A stretch of 64,000 nucleotides of DNA from Gigaspora margarita (taxonomy: Eukaryota > Glomeromycota > Glomeromycetes > Diversisporales > Gigasporaceae). Shown here in pieces: positions 24,929-35,351 of the stretch. The translations under genes and the position numbers were made by a program. The stretch is from positions 190,310 through 254,309 of the forward strand of contig WTPW01000557.1 in assembly GCA_009809945.1 (NCBI GenBank), in the 5' to 3' direction. Every line of letters starts with the position of its first letter. The stretch's first letter is position 1. Under the pieces are notes generated by a model that worked only from the letters and a program-made list of their open reading frames with translations, did no database searches and was not told the origin of the DNA.

Positions 24929-25397
24929 TGTCATATAGGGTAACAAATGAGCAATAACCCACTCGCAATTCAGCTCAGATTCGCAGGGTCTGCCCTGTTC
25001 ACACAGCGTTGACAGAACAACCTTAATTCAATTCACAATTGAGACGCACTTGCAGAATCAGACGAAAACAAAGGTTTGTATTTTATTTATTATTTTTATT
25101 AGCGTGAATATTACATTATATCAAGAAAAGATGACCTTTCTTTTTCTATTCTCTCTCTATTTATACTACATTTTCGTCTTTACAAACTATACATTAATGA
25201 CATATATTTTATGCGCAAGTATATACAAACTTCAATAGACTCTACTCACATGAATGTTTATCGATCTACATTATGCTTACTACATTTTACCACAAGCCAC
25301 CTGATCCTGCACATGAACCTGATCCTTCAGTTCCCTCATAATTGCACCCGAACATACTCTGAATATAGTACAAAGGGTACTGATCTTCGCCATGACA
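24929..25397 (-). repeat. 5' LTR of the gypsy fossil
   Basis: Starts TGTCATATAGGGTAACA and ends GCCATGACA on the + strand, next to TTATG. Full-length partner of 16164-16633. Confidence 0.9.
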
Positions 25398-25402
25398 TTA
25401 TG

Positions 25403-25719
25403 TAAAAATACTTATTATAGATCTGTGTAACCTATAGTATTAAGAATTTTACAGGAAGGTCCCAAAAATTCTGAGTTGGATTCATCAGATCTAGGTTGAC
25501 ATTTAGCCCAGGTTGTTATAGCAAAATTATCAGCTGGACATTTTTTACTTAATGAATAGATATGATTTATTAGTAAAATTTTGTACAATCTTGGAGCAAA
25601 ATTGACCAATTCTGATCTAGCTGACCATGATTCTGATGCACTCCAAAGTATTCTGACCAGAATTTTATGATGCCCTTGTATATGTTATAGTGTTAACAGA
25701 ACCGAAAAATCTTTATTAT
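25403..25719. repeat. Dispersed repeat, inverted relative at 31925-32172
   Basis: About 250 bases (25445-25690) match 31925-32172 in reverse complement, best in TACTTAATGAATAGATATGA and the nearby GATAATTTTGC. The ends look like imperfect inverted repeats (CAGGAAGG... / CAAGGGCA...), suggesting a degenerate hAT-like MITE. No target duplication is seen. Confidence 0.6.
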
Positions 25720-25733
25720 AGGTCCCCACTATT

Positions 25734-26470
25734 TTTTTTTTTTTCCAACTTCAACAGCCTTGCCGATACTTTATTAGAATATATTAAATTGGAATACATT
25801 TTTTGAGAACAAGGGTACAACTAGCCATACATGCACTTTTGGTACCTAATTTAAGTAGTTCGCCTGAAGGTTTTACACTAGCTGCTATACCTACAACCCA
25901 ACTATGGAAGTTGCCTATTTAAACCCTCTGATTCCTACTAATGATCCAATCATATTTAATTCCAAAGTCTGACTTCACTCCATTTCTGCTAGAGAAATCA
26001 AGTGCAATCTGTCTGTACCGGTCTTTAAACCGGAAGGATTACTATTGAACAGCCACATCCTATTTTGTAGTTATTCATAGATTTTTAGTAACTGACGCAT
26101 CTGCATTATACTGACACTTGCAGTCCAAATCACTCCAAACCGCTATTTACCTCCCTTGCCCTTTTAAGGTTCATTCAAATCCCAGCACCAACCTCTTTTT
26201 ATAGAAGCGCTATCAGAAATCCAATCTAGCTCCTTAATTAGGACTTCCCAAACGGGTTTCTATTTTTCTGGTTCCTTGAATTTTATTGCGCCTGCGAGCT
26301 CCTATTCAAGATGGTAGAACCAAGGTTACAGGTTTCTCACCCAACTGATATTGAGCCACAGTTACTGTAACACAGGCCTATTTTTCATTGTCATCATCAG
26401 TGGGATTTGAACTTTGGACCTGCCACTTGGGGGCGACAACCTGGCCACTTCTCTAGATTGTCACACCCTT
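25734..26470 (-). mobile_element. tRNA-derived SINE, copy 2
   Basis: Flanked by a 14-base duplication AGGTCCCCACTATT (25720-25733) / AGGTCCCCGCTATT (26471-26484). On the minus strand the head contains AAGTGGCCAGGTTGTCG and the B-box GTTCAAATCCC; the end is A-rich with AATAAAG about 40 bases before it. The 3' half is homologous to the SINE at 18064-18695; the head and middle are not. Confidence 0.85.
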
Positions 26471-26534
26471 AGGTCCCCGCTATTACAATATTCAAATACT
26501 ATTATAAATTTAGAAAATATGACTGATTTTAAAT

Positions 26535-26718
26535 AGGACCCCAGACAATCTTAAGGTAGATGGGAGGTAAAAAGTGAGTAGATTTTTTGGGCCAAACTCA
26601 CCTTAATTCTGGTTAAAATTAAAATTAACTCTTAATTTTGACCAGAATTAAGGTGAAATTGACCCAAAATCTACCTACTTTTTTACCCCACACCTACTAT
26701 AGAATTGTCTGGAGTCCT
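26535..26718. mobile_element. hAT-type MITE (AGGACCCCAGACAAT)
   Basis: A 184-bp element with ends AGGACCCCAGACAATC and (complement) AGGACTCCAGACAATT; 8-bp flanks TTTTAAAT / CTTTAAAT. The interior is itself a hairpin around GAGTTAATTTTAATTTT. Same end family as 56016-56308. Confidence 0.8.
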
Positions 26719-26726
26719 CTTTAAAT

Positions 26727-27639
26727 AAATTCAAAAAATTATAAGTCTTTGTAAAGATATCAGCTTTGTATAATTCACAGAAAAATTGGTCATTGCCTAT
26801 AAATAGATTTGCATATATAAGTTACCAAAAAAGGTACTAGTTACAATCTGATTCGAATTATTATTATATAATTGTTATTTATAATATCAGATATGACTTA
26901 AATATTCTATAGGGATAGTCTTTTTATGATATTATATAATTATTTTTATATTGATTGGCGAACAAATAAGAATAACAAAATTCAAGACTCAATATATTTA
27001 TAATGAAAATTTTATGTAATTCTCATTTTAATTACATAATTATTGTATAAAGTGTCCGACCAAACAATGATTCGCATTATTATTAACTTATTAAAGGTGT
27101 TCATAAAACTGATTTGCTTAATTATAAAAAAGCCTGATTCACAAAAAATATAATTAAAATTTTTATGGCAGGAATCTAAAATAAAGATTTCCAAGTCCTG
27201 TTATAATACAATACATATTAAAGTTAGTTTTACCATATCAATGATAAAACCTAGAGCATAGCAATAATATTATTTATTTATCATTATTAAGTATTATATT
27301 GCATTGAATTTGAAACATAGCTACAAACATTTTGCTAATTAAACCACATTGTATTCTACTACTAATCCTATTTAACCATTACTTTGACTACTAGCTTCAA
27401 CCTATCTACTAACCCTAGCCTAAAAGTTACTGCATTACAAGGAAAGCCACCATATTTGTCAAGAAATAGAAATATGTCAAATAAGTCCATCTCTTTGGTC
27501 CATATTATTCAATGCTTAAATGCTGTCTATGTCAAAGAAATTTATTGTTATTCATGAAATTGAAACCTACAAGTACCAAAGAAACTTACAAACCATATAC
27601 AAGACATATATACCAACAAAAAGTGATACCAAATGACTA
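26727..27639. other. No gene seen
   Basis: AT-rich sequence without recognisable coding, terminal repeats or RNA genes. Confidence 0.5.
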
Positions 27640-28130
27640 CACATGAAATAGCAACACCAAAGATGACCACTTGTGAAAAGACACCAAAGGTGACCATCTA
27701 TAAAATGGCAACACAAAAGACAACTACCTGTGAAATAGTAATGCTAAAGATACTATTTAATGAAATGGTAATACTAGAATACTAGGGTTCTGCAATTTGA
27801 TTTGATCTTCAAATATTTGAATCAAATATTTGATCAAATTCAAATTCAAATTTGACTATATTTGATTTGATCAAATTCAAATCTGGCCAAATTTGATTTG
27901 ATTTGACAAATATTTGATTTGATTTGAAAATTACTATTAAAAATTCAAATTCAAATCAAATTCAAATCCAAATATTTGAATTAAATCAAATTCAAATCAG
28001 GGTCTATTTGATTTGATCAAATTCAAATTGATCCAATATTTGATTTGATTTGAATTTGAGGAACCCTATAGAATACTAATGCCAAAATGATAGCACTGAC
28101 AAATAATGACACCAATGATGATATCATAAA
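27640..28130. repeat. Degenerate 30-bp minisatellite
   Basis: Units of about 29-30 bases of the form TGAAATAGCAACACCAAAGA followed by TGACYAYYTG, five to six recognisable before 27783 and weaker ones after 28076. The hAT MITE at 27783-28068 has inserted in the array. Confidence 0.6.
27783..28068. mobile_element. hAT-type MITE made of TTTGATTTGAT words
   Basis: A 286-bp element with a perfect 8-bp duplication TAGAATAC (27775-27782, 28069-28076). Ends are TAGGGTTCTGCAATTTG and (complement) TAGGGTTCCTCAAATTC. Almost the whole interior is made of TTTGATTTGAT / ATCAAATTCAAAT words in both orientations. The same architecture occurs at 45328-45596. Confidence 0.85.
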
Positions 28131-28261
28131 AAGAAGGCACCAAGAAAAGAAGACCCCAAGACTCTAGAAAGCAATGCTATAAAAAGGACTAGAGATTTAG
28201 TAAAATGCTATAAAAAAATCAGATATACTGTACACAAAAAAAAAATAAAAAAGTAATACTT

Positions 28262-28380
28262 TTTGATATCGCTATTGCATTGTATAACCAGGTGTATATA
28301 CATCTGGTGCAAATTAAAATTTTTTATTTTTGTTGCATTGTGTAACCAAGTGTATATACACCTTGTGTAAACTAAGAAAT
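28262..28380. repeat. Duplicated palindromic unit
   Basis: Two tandem units of about 63 bases, GCATTGTATAACCAGGTGTA and GCATTGTGTAACCAAGTGTA, each containing an internal palindrome around GTGTATATACA followed by an AATTTTTTATT run. Confidence 0.6.
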
Positions 28381-29988
28381 TTTCTTTTTTTATTAGTTAT
28401 AAAATATTTTCACTATACTTTAATTTATTTATATATTTATTTATTAAAAATTTTTGTTATATTATTTTTTTCTGCACTATTTTTTTTATTTATTTATTCA
28501 AATATAAAGATCTTCTAGTTACATGGATTTAAAAATATAAGTAAAAATTTTTTATCCCTTTTTTTCATTTTTTTATTATAGCACTATAGTATAACCAGTT
28601 TTTTTCATATTTGGTGAATTAGCTTTATAGTATCCACATATTATTTGCAGGTGCCAATATATGTTCTTGAACTGGTACCCCTACTTCATTCTGAAATTTT
28701 TTATACTATATTTCTTAATTTCTTGTTAACTTTATACATTGCTAAAAATACAATACTGGATCCTGTTTACAACTTTCAATGCTATGTTATTGGTATTGTA
28801 CTGTTTTTCTAGTGAAATCACATTTAGAGATTGTTTGATTGATAAGTATAGCCTTTTTTTCTGTTATTTTATTTATTTTTTATTAAAGTCTATCATTTGT
28901 TAGTATTAAATTCATTTTAATAGTTAATACAACATATATAGTTATATAGATACATTACTATACATGCTTGGGTAGCCATTTTGAATATATAAAGATTTGG
29001 CCCAAAACCTTGAATAAGGCATGAATTATATAAGAATTCTTACTATATTCATCATTTGTCAACAATAATCTGCAACTCCAGATATGACACCTAGAAAATC
29101 TGGTTTATTATAGTATTGGTTCTTTAGATTTCATTCTAAGTAATTAATTCATAGCTTTATTTTAAATTTGAATGAAAACAATATTCATATTGGGCAAAAT
29201 ATTATAGTTAATAAACCTAATGAATTGGGAATCAAAATTTAGCTAGTATGTGATTAGCAATTCTGGATAGTACTAACATGATTTATTCACAAAATTTGTG
29301 AATAAGGTATTTAGTTAGAGCTTAGAAATAAATGTTAACACTTGGTATTACTCTAAATTACTTTTCTGCTAATTTTAGATATATTAACATTTATTTTGGT
29401 AATTAATTTTCTTTGACTTAACTTTGTTTGAAAATTTTTGGGTTTCACAAATTTTAACTGATTGTAGTTTATACTCATTCTTTTGCACATGTGCTTGCGA
29501 TTGCACTTGTGTAAGAGCAGTATATACAAAGCACTGTGCAAGCTCAAGTGCTCTCAAAATTTTTTGCTTATCGAACATTGGTTGTATATATTGAATAAAT
29601 TGCAAATGACAATTAAAAAAGAAGTCCAATTTTTCTAAAAAAATGTACAAATAAAATAATGCACATCTTAGTTACTAAATATAAGATAATTATCTAACAT
29701 TAATTGATAATTAAAAAGGAGATCCATCATTATTAAAATGCATGAATAAATTAACAAAAATATTAATTACCAAATATAAAACAAACACCTAATCCTTATA
29801 CCAGGAACATAGTACAAAGAACAAAGTGTATAGTTTACTAGAGAGTTAAGTGAAGTGTGCAAATCTGAGGATCTAATTGGAAGATTGAAGTATGTGACTT
29901 TATAATTTTATTATTAGTTTATATATATATATTGATGTGCATACATACATATAGTGTGATGGATTTAATTTCTTTGACCAGTTATTGA
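28381..29988. other. No gene seen
   Basis: AT-rich sequence. Short open frames at 28330-28518 (Phe/Ile/Leu only) and 29353-29650 lack any recognisable feature. Confidence 0.5.
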
Positions 29989-29992
29989 TTAA

Positions 29993-30491
29993 TTTGTGAT
30001 TTGTATACCAACCAGTGAAAATATATAGTAAAATGTGGGTTAATTAATTAGTGTTTTTCAAATTTCAGGAATCTGGCACTATCAGAGCAATAGCGACTTT
30101 TTTTACTAAGCTAACCTTTCATTCTTGCAATTCTAACAGTGGTAAAATCATTAAATTTGCCTAGTAGATCACAAGATATCGTTAAAAAATGTTTTGCGAC
30201 CATATAAAGTTTCTATATAAACAATATTATTGTTTATATAAGAACTTTATATGGTCGCGAAAGGTTTTTAATAATATCTTGTGATCTACTAGGCCGATTT
30301 TAATGATTATGCCACCATTAGAATTGCAAGAATGTGCTCTACAACTTTCATTTAGTAGAGAAGAAAGGTTAGCTTAGTAATAAAGTCGCTATTGCGCTGA
30401 CAGTGTTAGATTTCTGAAATTTGAAAAAACACTAATTAATTAACCCCACATTTTACTATATATTTTCACTGGTTGGTATACAGATCATGAA
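29993..30491. mobile_element. TTAA-flanked 0.5-kb hairpin MITE
   Basis: A nearly perfect palindrome of 499 bases flanked by TTAA (29989-29992, 30492-30495). Arms start TTTGTGATTTGTATACC / TTCATGATCTGTATACC. The centre contains AACAATATTATTGTTTATAT. TTAA duplication suggests a piggyBac-like origin. The inner arms (CTAGTAGATCACAAGATAT) resemble those of 55025-55505 and 57723-58235. Confidence 0.8.
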
Positions 30492-31007
30492 TTAAACAAA
30501 AAAAATAAATAATACAACAATATAAGCTCTATTAGAATTATTATATGTGCTGTATAGGAGTATATGAGAGGTACCTATAATTAAATGTCCAAAAAAGCTA
30601 ATAGGTTGATCTATTCTGACCTTGCTGAGTGTACTATAACTTTAATTAGTTTTTTTTAACTATAGTGCAATAAGAATAAAAAAACTATATATCAAACCCT
30701 TGATTTCAGTGTTATTGTTTTAATATTTCTGCACACCAATATTGCAATATTAACTTATTCTACTTCTGCTTTATTATTATCATTTTTTCTTATATGGGTT
30801 ATGGACTAGGAAAACTACCATGTGAAGGGGGTTTCTATTTTGAGAAAATGGCTATTATTTGTCAGTGTAACCTAATTTTTACCTGGATTTTTTGCTTAAT
30901 AAACAACGTCATGTGATTACAAAACACTAATTGACCAATCTAATTTCATTGAGCCAGCTATCAATATCTATTTTTAGAATACAAACATTAAAAAATTGGG
31001 TTGTAAA

Positions 31008-31187
31008 GCTCAATTTTTTTTTCTTTTCTTGTTCTATATAATCGTAAAATTTAATTTTAAGTTAATAAGTTAGATTTAAAAAGATCTTAGCTCAAAGTTA
31101 TATAGTAAATTCATATGTTTTTTAAAAATTTTAATTATAGAAAACATTTGGACCTATTTCAAGGGGACATGTCCTATGCCTGATATA
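31008..31187. repeat. Right-arm fragment of the 1-kb palindromic MITE
   Basis: From AAGCTCAATTT to GGACATGTCCTATGCCTG, matching the right arm of 10253-11324 and 51469-52515. The left arm is absent. Confidence 0.8.
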
Positions 31188-31457
31188 GGGGTCATCTAAA
31201 GTGGGAGCAAATTCACGTGATCACAACCAATCAAATTACAGAATTTTGAAGATCACTAGCAAAGCAAAAAATGAAAAACCTAAAAAATACAAAAAACGGT
31301 AGTCTAACCTACCTCAGATAGGTTAAGTAAAAATATCAGGAAAGTCATATATAACTATCTAAACCCAACCCAACCCTAATATAAGATGATCCTAACCCTA
31401 AAATTAATTGAGAAAATTATTAAGAAATATGAATTGCCCTCGCTTTAGATATTCCCC
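31188..31457. mobile_element. MITE with AGGGGTCATCTAAAG ends
   Basis: About 270 bases; ends AGGGGTCATCTAAAGTGGG and (complement) AGGGGAATATCTAAAGCGAGG. The central part reads AACCCAACCCAACCCTAAT and CTAACCCTAAAA. Target duplication is unclear because the flanks are AT repeats (ATAT on both sides is possible). Related by end sequence to 14348-14722. Confidence 0.7.
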
Positions 31458-31924
31458 TAATATAGATATTGACCAGCACTTTAATTTGAATCAAAAATCT
31501 CAAAATTGATAAAAAATTGTCAGATAGTGGTTTTCCTAGTCCATAACCCATGATTGTACCTCTGATTATCCTTGTAATATCCTACCTTATCTCTTTTTTT
31601 ACCATTCGCCCTTTCCTAATTTGTTTCTCTATACTCATTCTTTGTTATTACTAGGGATGAGTTCAGTCATGGTCAGTCATTGGTTGGTGTTACTATATTA
31701 ATATTTCTGCGCTACAAAATCACAATACTACCCTGCCTTATAATTATCATATTCCCTTACATAATAATTAATTGATACTTCTGATCGTCCTTACATCATC
31801 CCACCTTGTTACTAATTTTATCCTTAATTCCTTTCATAACCATGTTAATCCAATTCCTATGAAGTAACTAAATAAGGTAATGATTAGCTATTTACTATTT
31901 TGGGGCTTGGGTCAAAATCTATTT

Positions 31925-32172
31925 TAAAAGGGGATTCCCAAAAACCCAGGTCGGATATGTCAGATTGCACCGGAATCATGGTCGGTTGGATCGGAATTGA
32001 TCAATTTTGCTCCAGGATCATAAAAAAGTTTACTAATAAATCATATCTATTCATTAAGTAAAAAATGCCCAGCTGATAATTTTGCTATAGAACCTGCTAA
32101 CAACTAGGGCTAAATGCTAGTCTAAATCTGACGCATCCGACCCAGAAATTTGGTGACAGCCCTGTAAAAATC
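31925..32172. repeat. Dispersed repeat, inverted relative of 25445-25690
   Basis: Right end is GACAGCCCTG (complement CAGGGCTGTC, hAT-like); left end AGGGGATTCCC. Body homologous to 25445-25690 on the opposite strand. No clear target duplication. Confidence 0.6.
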
Positions 32173-32789
32173 TACTCTAATGCTATATTGATCAATATAA
32201 AAAAAAATGATTTATACATGAAGTTTGTGCTTTGTATCTTCTATTCAACTTACATATTTGTCAGGTATCATTAGTAGACAGAAAAAGAGATATAGCATAT
32301 TAAGGGATTTCAGAATTAAAAAACATAGTATATTTCAGAAATAAATAAGAATTTAAAAAATCTTGTGTATCAAAATTTTGAAATCAGAAATAAATGGGAG
32401 TGTTTAAAGACTCCCATTTGACAAAATAAGTAAAAATTTTTTATTATGCAGATCAAACAAACTATTTAATAGAAGCAGTATCAAATGAAGATCATATAAA
32501 TAATACAGTAATATCAAAATAAGATTTACAAAATTAATCCTGAAACCCCTTATTATTATAATGTTCTACGTCATTTCTAAATTTGTGCTGATTCTGAATT
32601 GGCATGTGTTATTCAAGAATCGTGAAATGTCATTTGTCATTTTAGAACTGCTATTCATTTACCAATTAATAAAAAAAAGTGAAAATAATAATAATAATAA
32701 TAAAGTAAAAAATTAAAAAAAAATAAATAAATAAACACAATAAAAATGAATCACTAAATATTAAATGCTAACTTTTCATACATTAAAAG
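32173..32789. other. No gene seen
   Basis: AT-rich sequence with an AATAATAATAATAATAA microsatellite near 32686; no coding recognised. Confidence 0.5.
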
Positions 32790-33265
32790 AATACATTCGA
32801 GTATTCATATATTTTTAACAATGTAATTAATAATTTTTGCATTTCCCGCGTAGAACACACCCACATTTGTTTTTCAGCAATACCAGGATCTGGTCGGGTG
32901 TCTTGTCTAACCCAAATCTAATAAGAAGATAATTACGAAATTTAATTTTTTAAAAAAAACCAATTTATCTTTTCCAAGTTTTTCATGACTGTCATACTTA
33001 GCCTGGCGGTAGCACAGATTATTTAAAATTGTTAAAACAACAAACTTGCATCCCTATCTTGTTTAGGCATAAATTTCAGGTTACACTCAAGACCAGATTT
33101 TATAACATTTAGGCGTTTATTATAACAAATTTCACGAGTCACGAAGCCATATCTTTGCGCAATAAAGTGTATTAAAGAAAATCGAGAAAGAACACGTTTC
33201 AATTCAGAATTGAAGTAAATTTAGAAATGACTCATAACAATAATACTATAGAATAATTCTTTTAT
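32790..33265 (-). pseudogene. Unrecognised gene relic, two or three exon-like blocks
   Basis: Minus-strand translation gives three coding-looking blocks not preceded by a usable ATG. Block one runs about 33250 to 33060 (RVLSRFSLIHFIAQRYGFVT ... FMPKQDRDASLLF, then a stop). Block two lies near 33030-32970 (LCYRQAKYDSHEKLGKDK). Block three is about 32920 to 32787 (IWVRQDTRPDPGIAEKQMWV, then CSTREMQKLLITLLKIYEY and a stop) and follows an acceptor-like TTCTTATTAG. Base composition is clearly less AT-rich than the surroundings. I do not recognise the family. It may be a decayed host gene or a gene whose splicing I cannot resolve. Confidence 0.4.
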
Positions 33266-34767
33266 CGCGCAGCGTTCAACTTGCGTTTTTCTTATTGTAT
33301 TCTGTACTGTGTAAAGTATGTAATAGAAAAATAAGATAAGTACTTACTGTACAAGTATGTATCCATATATATAATATAATAATTATTATTATATACTGAA
33401 AGCCAGTATAAGTTTAAAGTGTAATTGATTTTATTGACCTATTAAATAAATATAATAAACAACCAAAATATTAAAATCATGTTCTTATTTAAATACATTA
33501 AACTTATGATGTAGACAAGTTTTACACCGAGTGATGCTAGTATATAAATAATATGCAAATTTATTATGATAGTATTTTACCCTATATTATCCTATATTAT
33601 ATTTTAAGTTAATCAAATACCTCAATAATCCAGATAGACTAATAGTTAACCGGTTATTGTATTCTAGGTACGGCTACTACTTATATGGCTAATTAATTAA
33701 TACACAAATCTGTTCCTTTATCATCAAATTATTTGTTCAAATTTAACCACTGCCTGGTCTTCGTTCCTGGTTTCGCATGATGATGTCGCATCAGCTATCT
33801 AGTTCAATCTAACCTTAAAACCCTGATTTATACCCAATTTAGCATAAACCCATACCATCTAGAGATGGGCAAAATGGCATTTTTCTGTACCATGCATGTG
33901 CATGGTATGCTGCATGCATGCATATATGCATGCATGCTATGAACTACAAAGAAATTAACTATGATTGTGTGAATTTTTTTATTATTATTTAATGTATGTC
34001 GATACATCAAATCAAGAATGTTGAAAGTATGTACGTACGTACGTAATTAATATACTCTATTCCATTTTTGAAAAAATTAACCAAATTTGACTACTATGAT
34101 CAAACATTATTGTTATACAGTAAATGGTTTACATTTTTATTTAAATAGATTCCACGTGTCAAAAATAGATCATACTATTAATGTGCTTTTATCATGGTGG
34201 AATAGAAATAAAGAAGGATCCTAGAAAGAATTATTACATCGTGGTATAATTAAAAGTGAATTGAGTACTGCATGGCTAGGTGAGTGATCTCATGAATGAA
34301 TGTAATTATGTCTAGACACTTTAAGAACACCTCCGGCAAAGTAGTTACAAATTAATTTACAACGCGTAAATGATTTTTTTCAGTGATCACATGCCACTGC
34401 TCCCTTGAGGCTCTATATTACATGCATAACTTTAATATATAATTTACACTGTTAAAGGGTGTTTTGGGCCAGAACGGTATCATGTGTGTATGATCGACAA
34501 AAATACGCTCGATGCTTGTCTAATTATAAAAATTTTAATATTAGAAATTCAACCATTTTACAAACCTCCACGTTGGCCATTCCGTTTCAGTTCCTATTTT
34601 GCAATTTGGTTTGTAAAGACTATACTAAATGAATTGCCGATTAATCTTAGATCAGGTTGAAAATATTTAATTTTTTTAAAAAAATGCTTATTTGGGATAA
34701 TTAAATAACGACAATTACTATACCTCCAATCAATAGAATATTACTATTAATGATATGCATTTAAGTA
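33266..34767. other. Non-coding, with one orphan hAT-like end
   Basis: No gene recognised. At 33861 the sequence TAGAGATGGGCAAAATGG is a typical hAT-type terminus, followed by TGCATGCATG words (33890-33940), but no matching opposite end was found. A GTACGTACGTACGT run lies at 34031. Confidence 0.4.
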
Positions 34768-34785
34768 GAATACATCAGTGATATG

Positions 34786-34975
34786 AACCGGTTAGACCTT
34801 AATCGGCTAACCAAACCGAACCGAAACAATTCGGATGAGCCAGTTGAGTAAATGCTTAATCGGTTGACCTGCATAATCGGTTGACCCGGCATAATCAGTC
34901 GATTTGGCATAATCGGCTAACCCGGCATAATCGGTTAACCCACATAATCGGTTAATCGGCTGATCCGTTACTAAA
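34786..34975. repeat. Left subterminal CGGTTGACC word array
   Basis: About ten degenerate units such as AATCGGTTGACCCGGCAT, AATCGGCTAACC and AATCGGTTAACC, spaced about 18-20 bases. The core word is partly self-complementary. The same word makes up the right array. Confidence 0.8.
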
Positions 34976-35351
34976 ATGCTAGCATTGTACTTTGCATAAT
35001 TTCACTCTTTTATTTGCTTGTTAATTTTTACTAATACATATTTTTTTTAAGAGAAAAAAGCACGAAAAAGTGTGGCCATAAGTCTATATTGGAGGCCTTT
35101 ATTATAACTTAGTTGCTGTTAAGCTAATACAATGCCTTCAGTGGATTTAATCGTTCTAAAATTTTCTACCCGGGCTTGTAAAATCTTTCTACTGACACAA
35201 TATATAATTGTTCAATTTTCAAAACGATAAGTATACATTTTCATTTACACAAAATTTTTTAAATATAGTCTATTTAATTTATCTTTTTCTTATATATGTG
35301 AGAATTAGGAAACATATTAACAAAATTATCATTTCTTTTTAGAAACAATAT

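Larger units (their letters stand above)
16164..25397 (-). mobile_element. Ty3/gypsy LTR retrotransposon fossil
   Basis: An element of 9.2 kb read on the minus strand, bounded by LTRs of about 470 bases and a perfect 5-bp target duplication TTATG (16159-16163, 25398-25402). Parts in minus-strand order: gag-like region with a CCHC knuckle, aspartic protease, reverse transcriptase, RNase H, integrase; protease before RT and integrase last is the Ty3/gypsy order. It is broken, with roughly ten or more breaks besides two hAT-type insertions (17408-18796 and 20371-22199) and an assembly gap. By eye the two LTRs differ at roughly one base in twelve to fifteen, so the insertion is old. Confidence 0.9.
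30796..31549. mobile_element. MITE of the GGGTAATGGACTAGG family, filled by two others
   Basis: Ends GGGTTATGGACTAGGAAAAC and the matching complement at 31530-31549. The body matches the MITE at 7436-7825 up to about 31000 and after about 31460. Between them lie a fragment of the 1-kb palindrome (31008-31187) and another MITE (31188-31457), a three-level nest. Confidence 0.8.

Noticed and set aside
31375-31405. Interstitial telomere
   Set aside because: Only a few degenerate AACCCTAA words, inside a MITE; far too short for a telomere tract.
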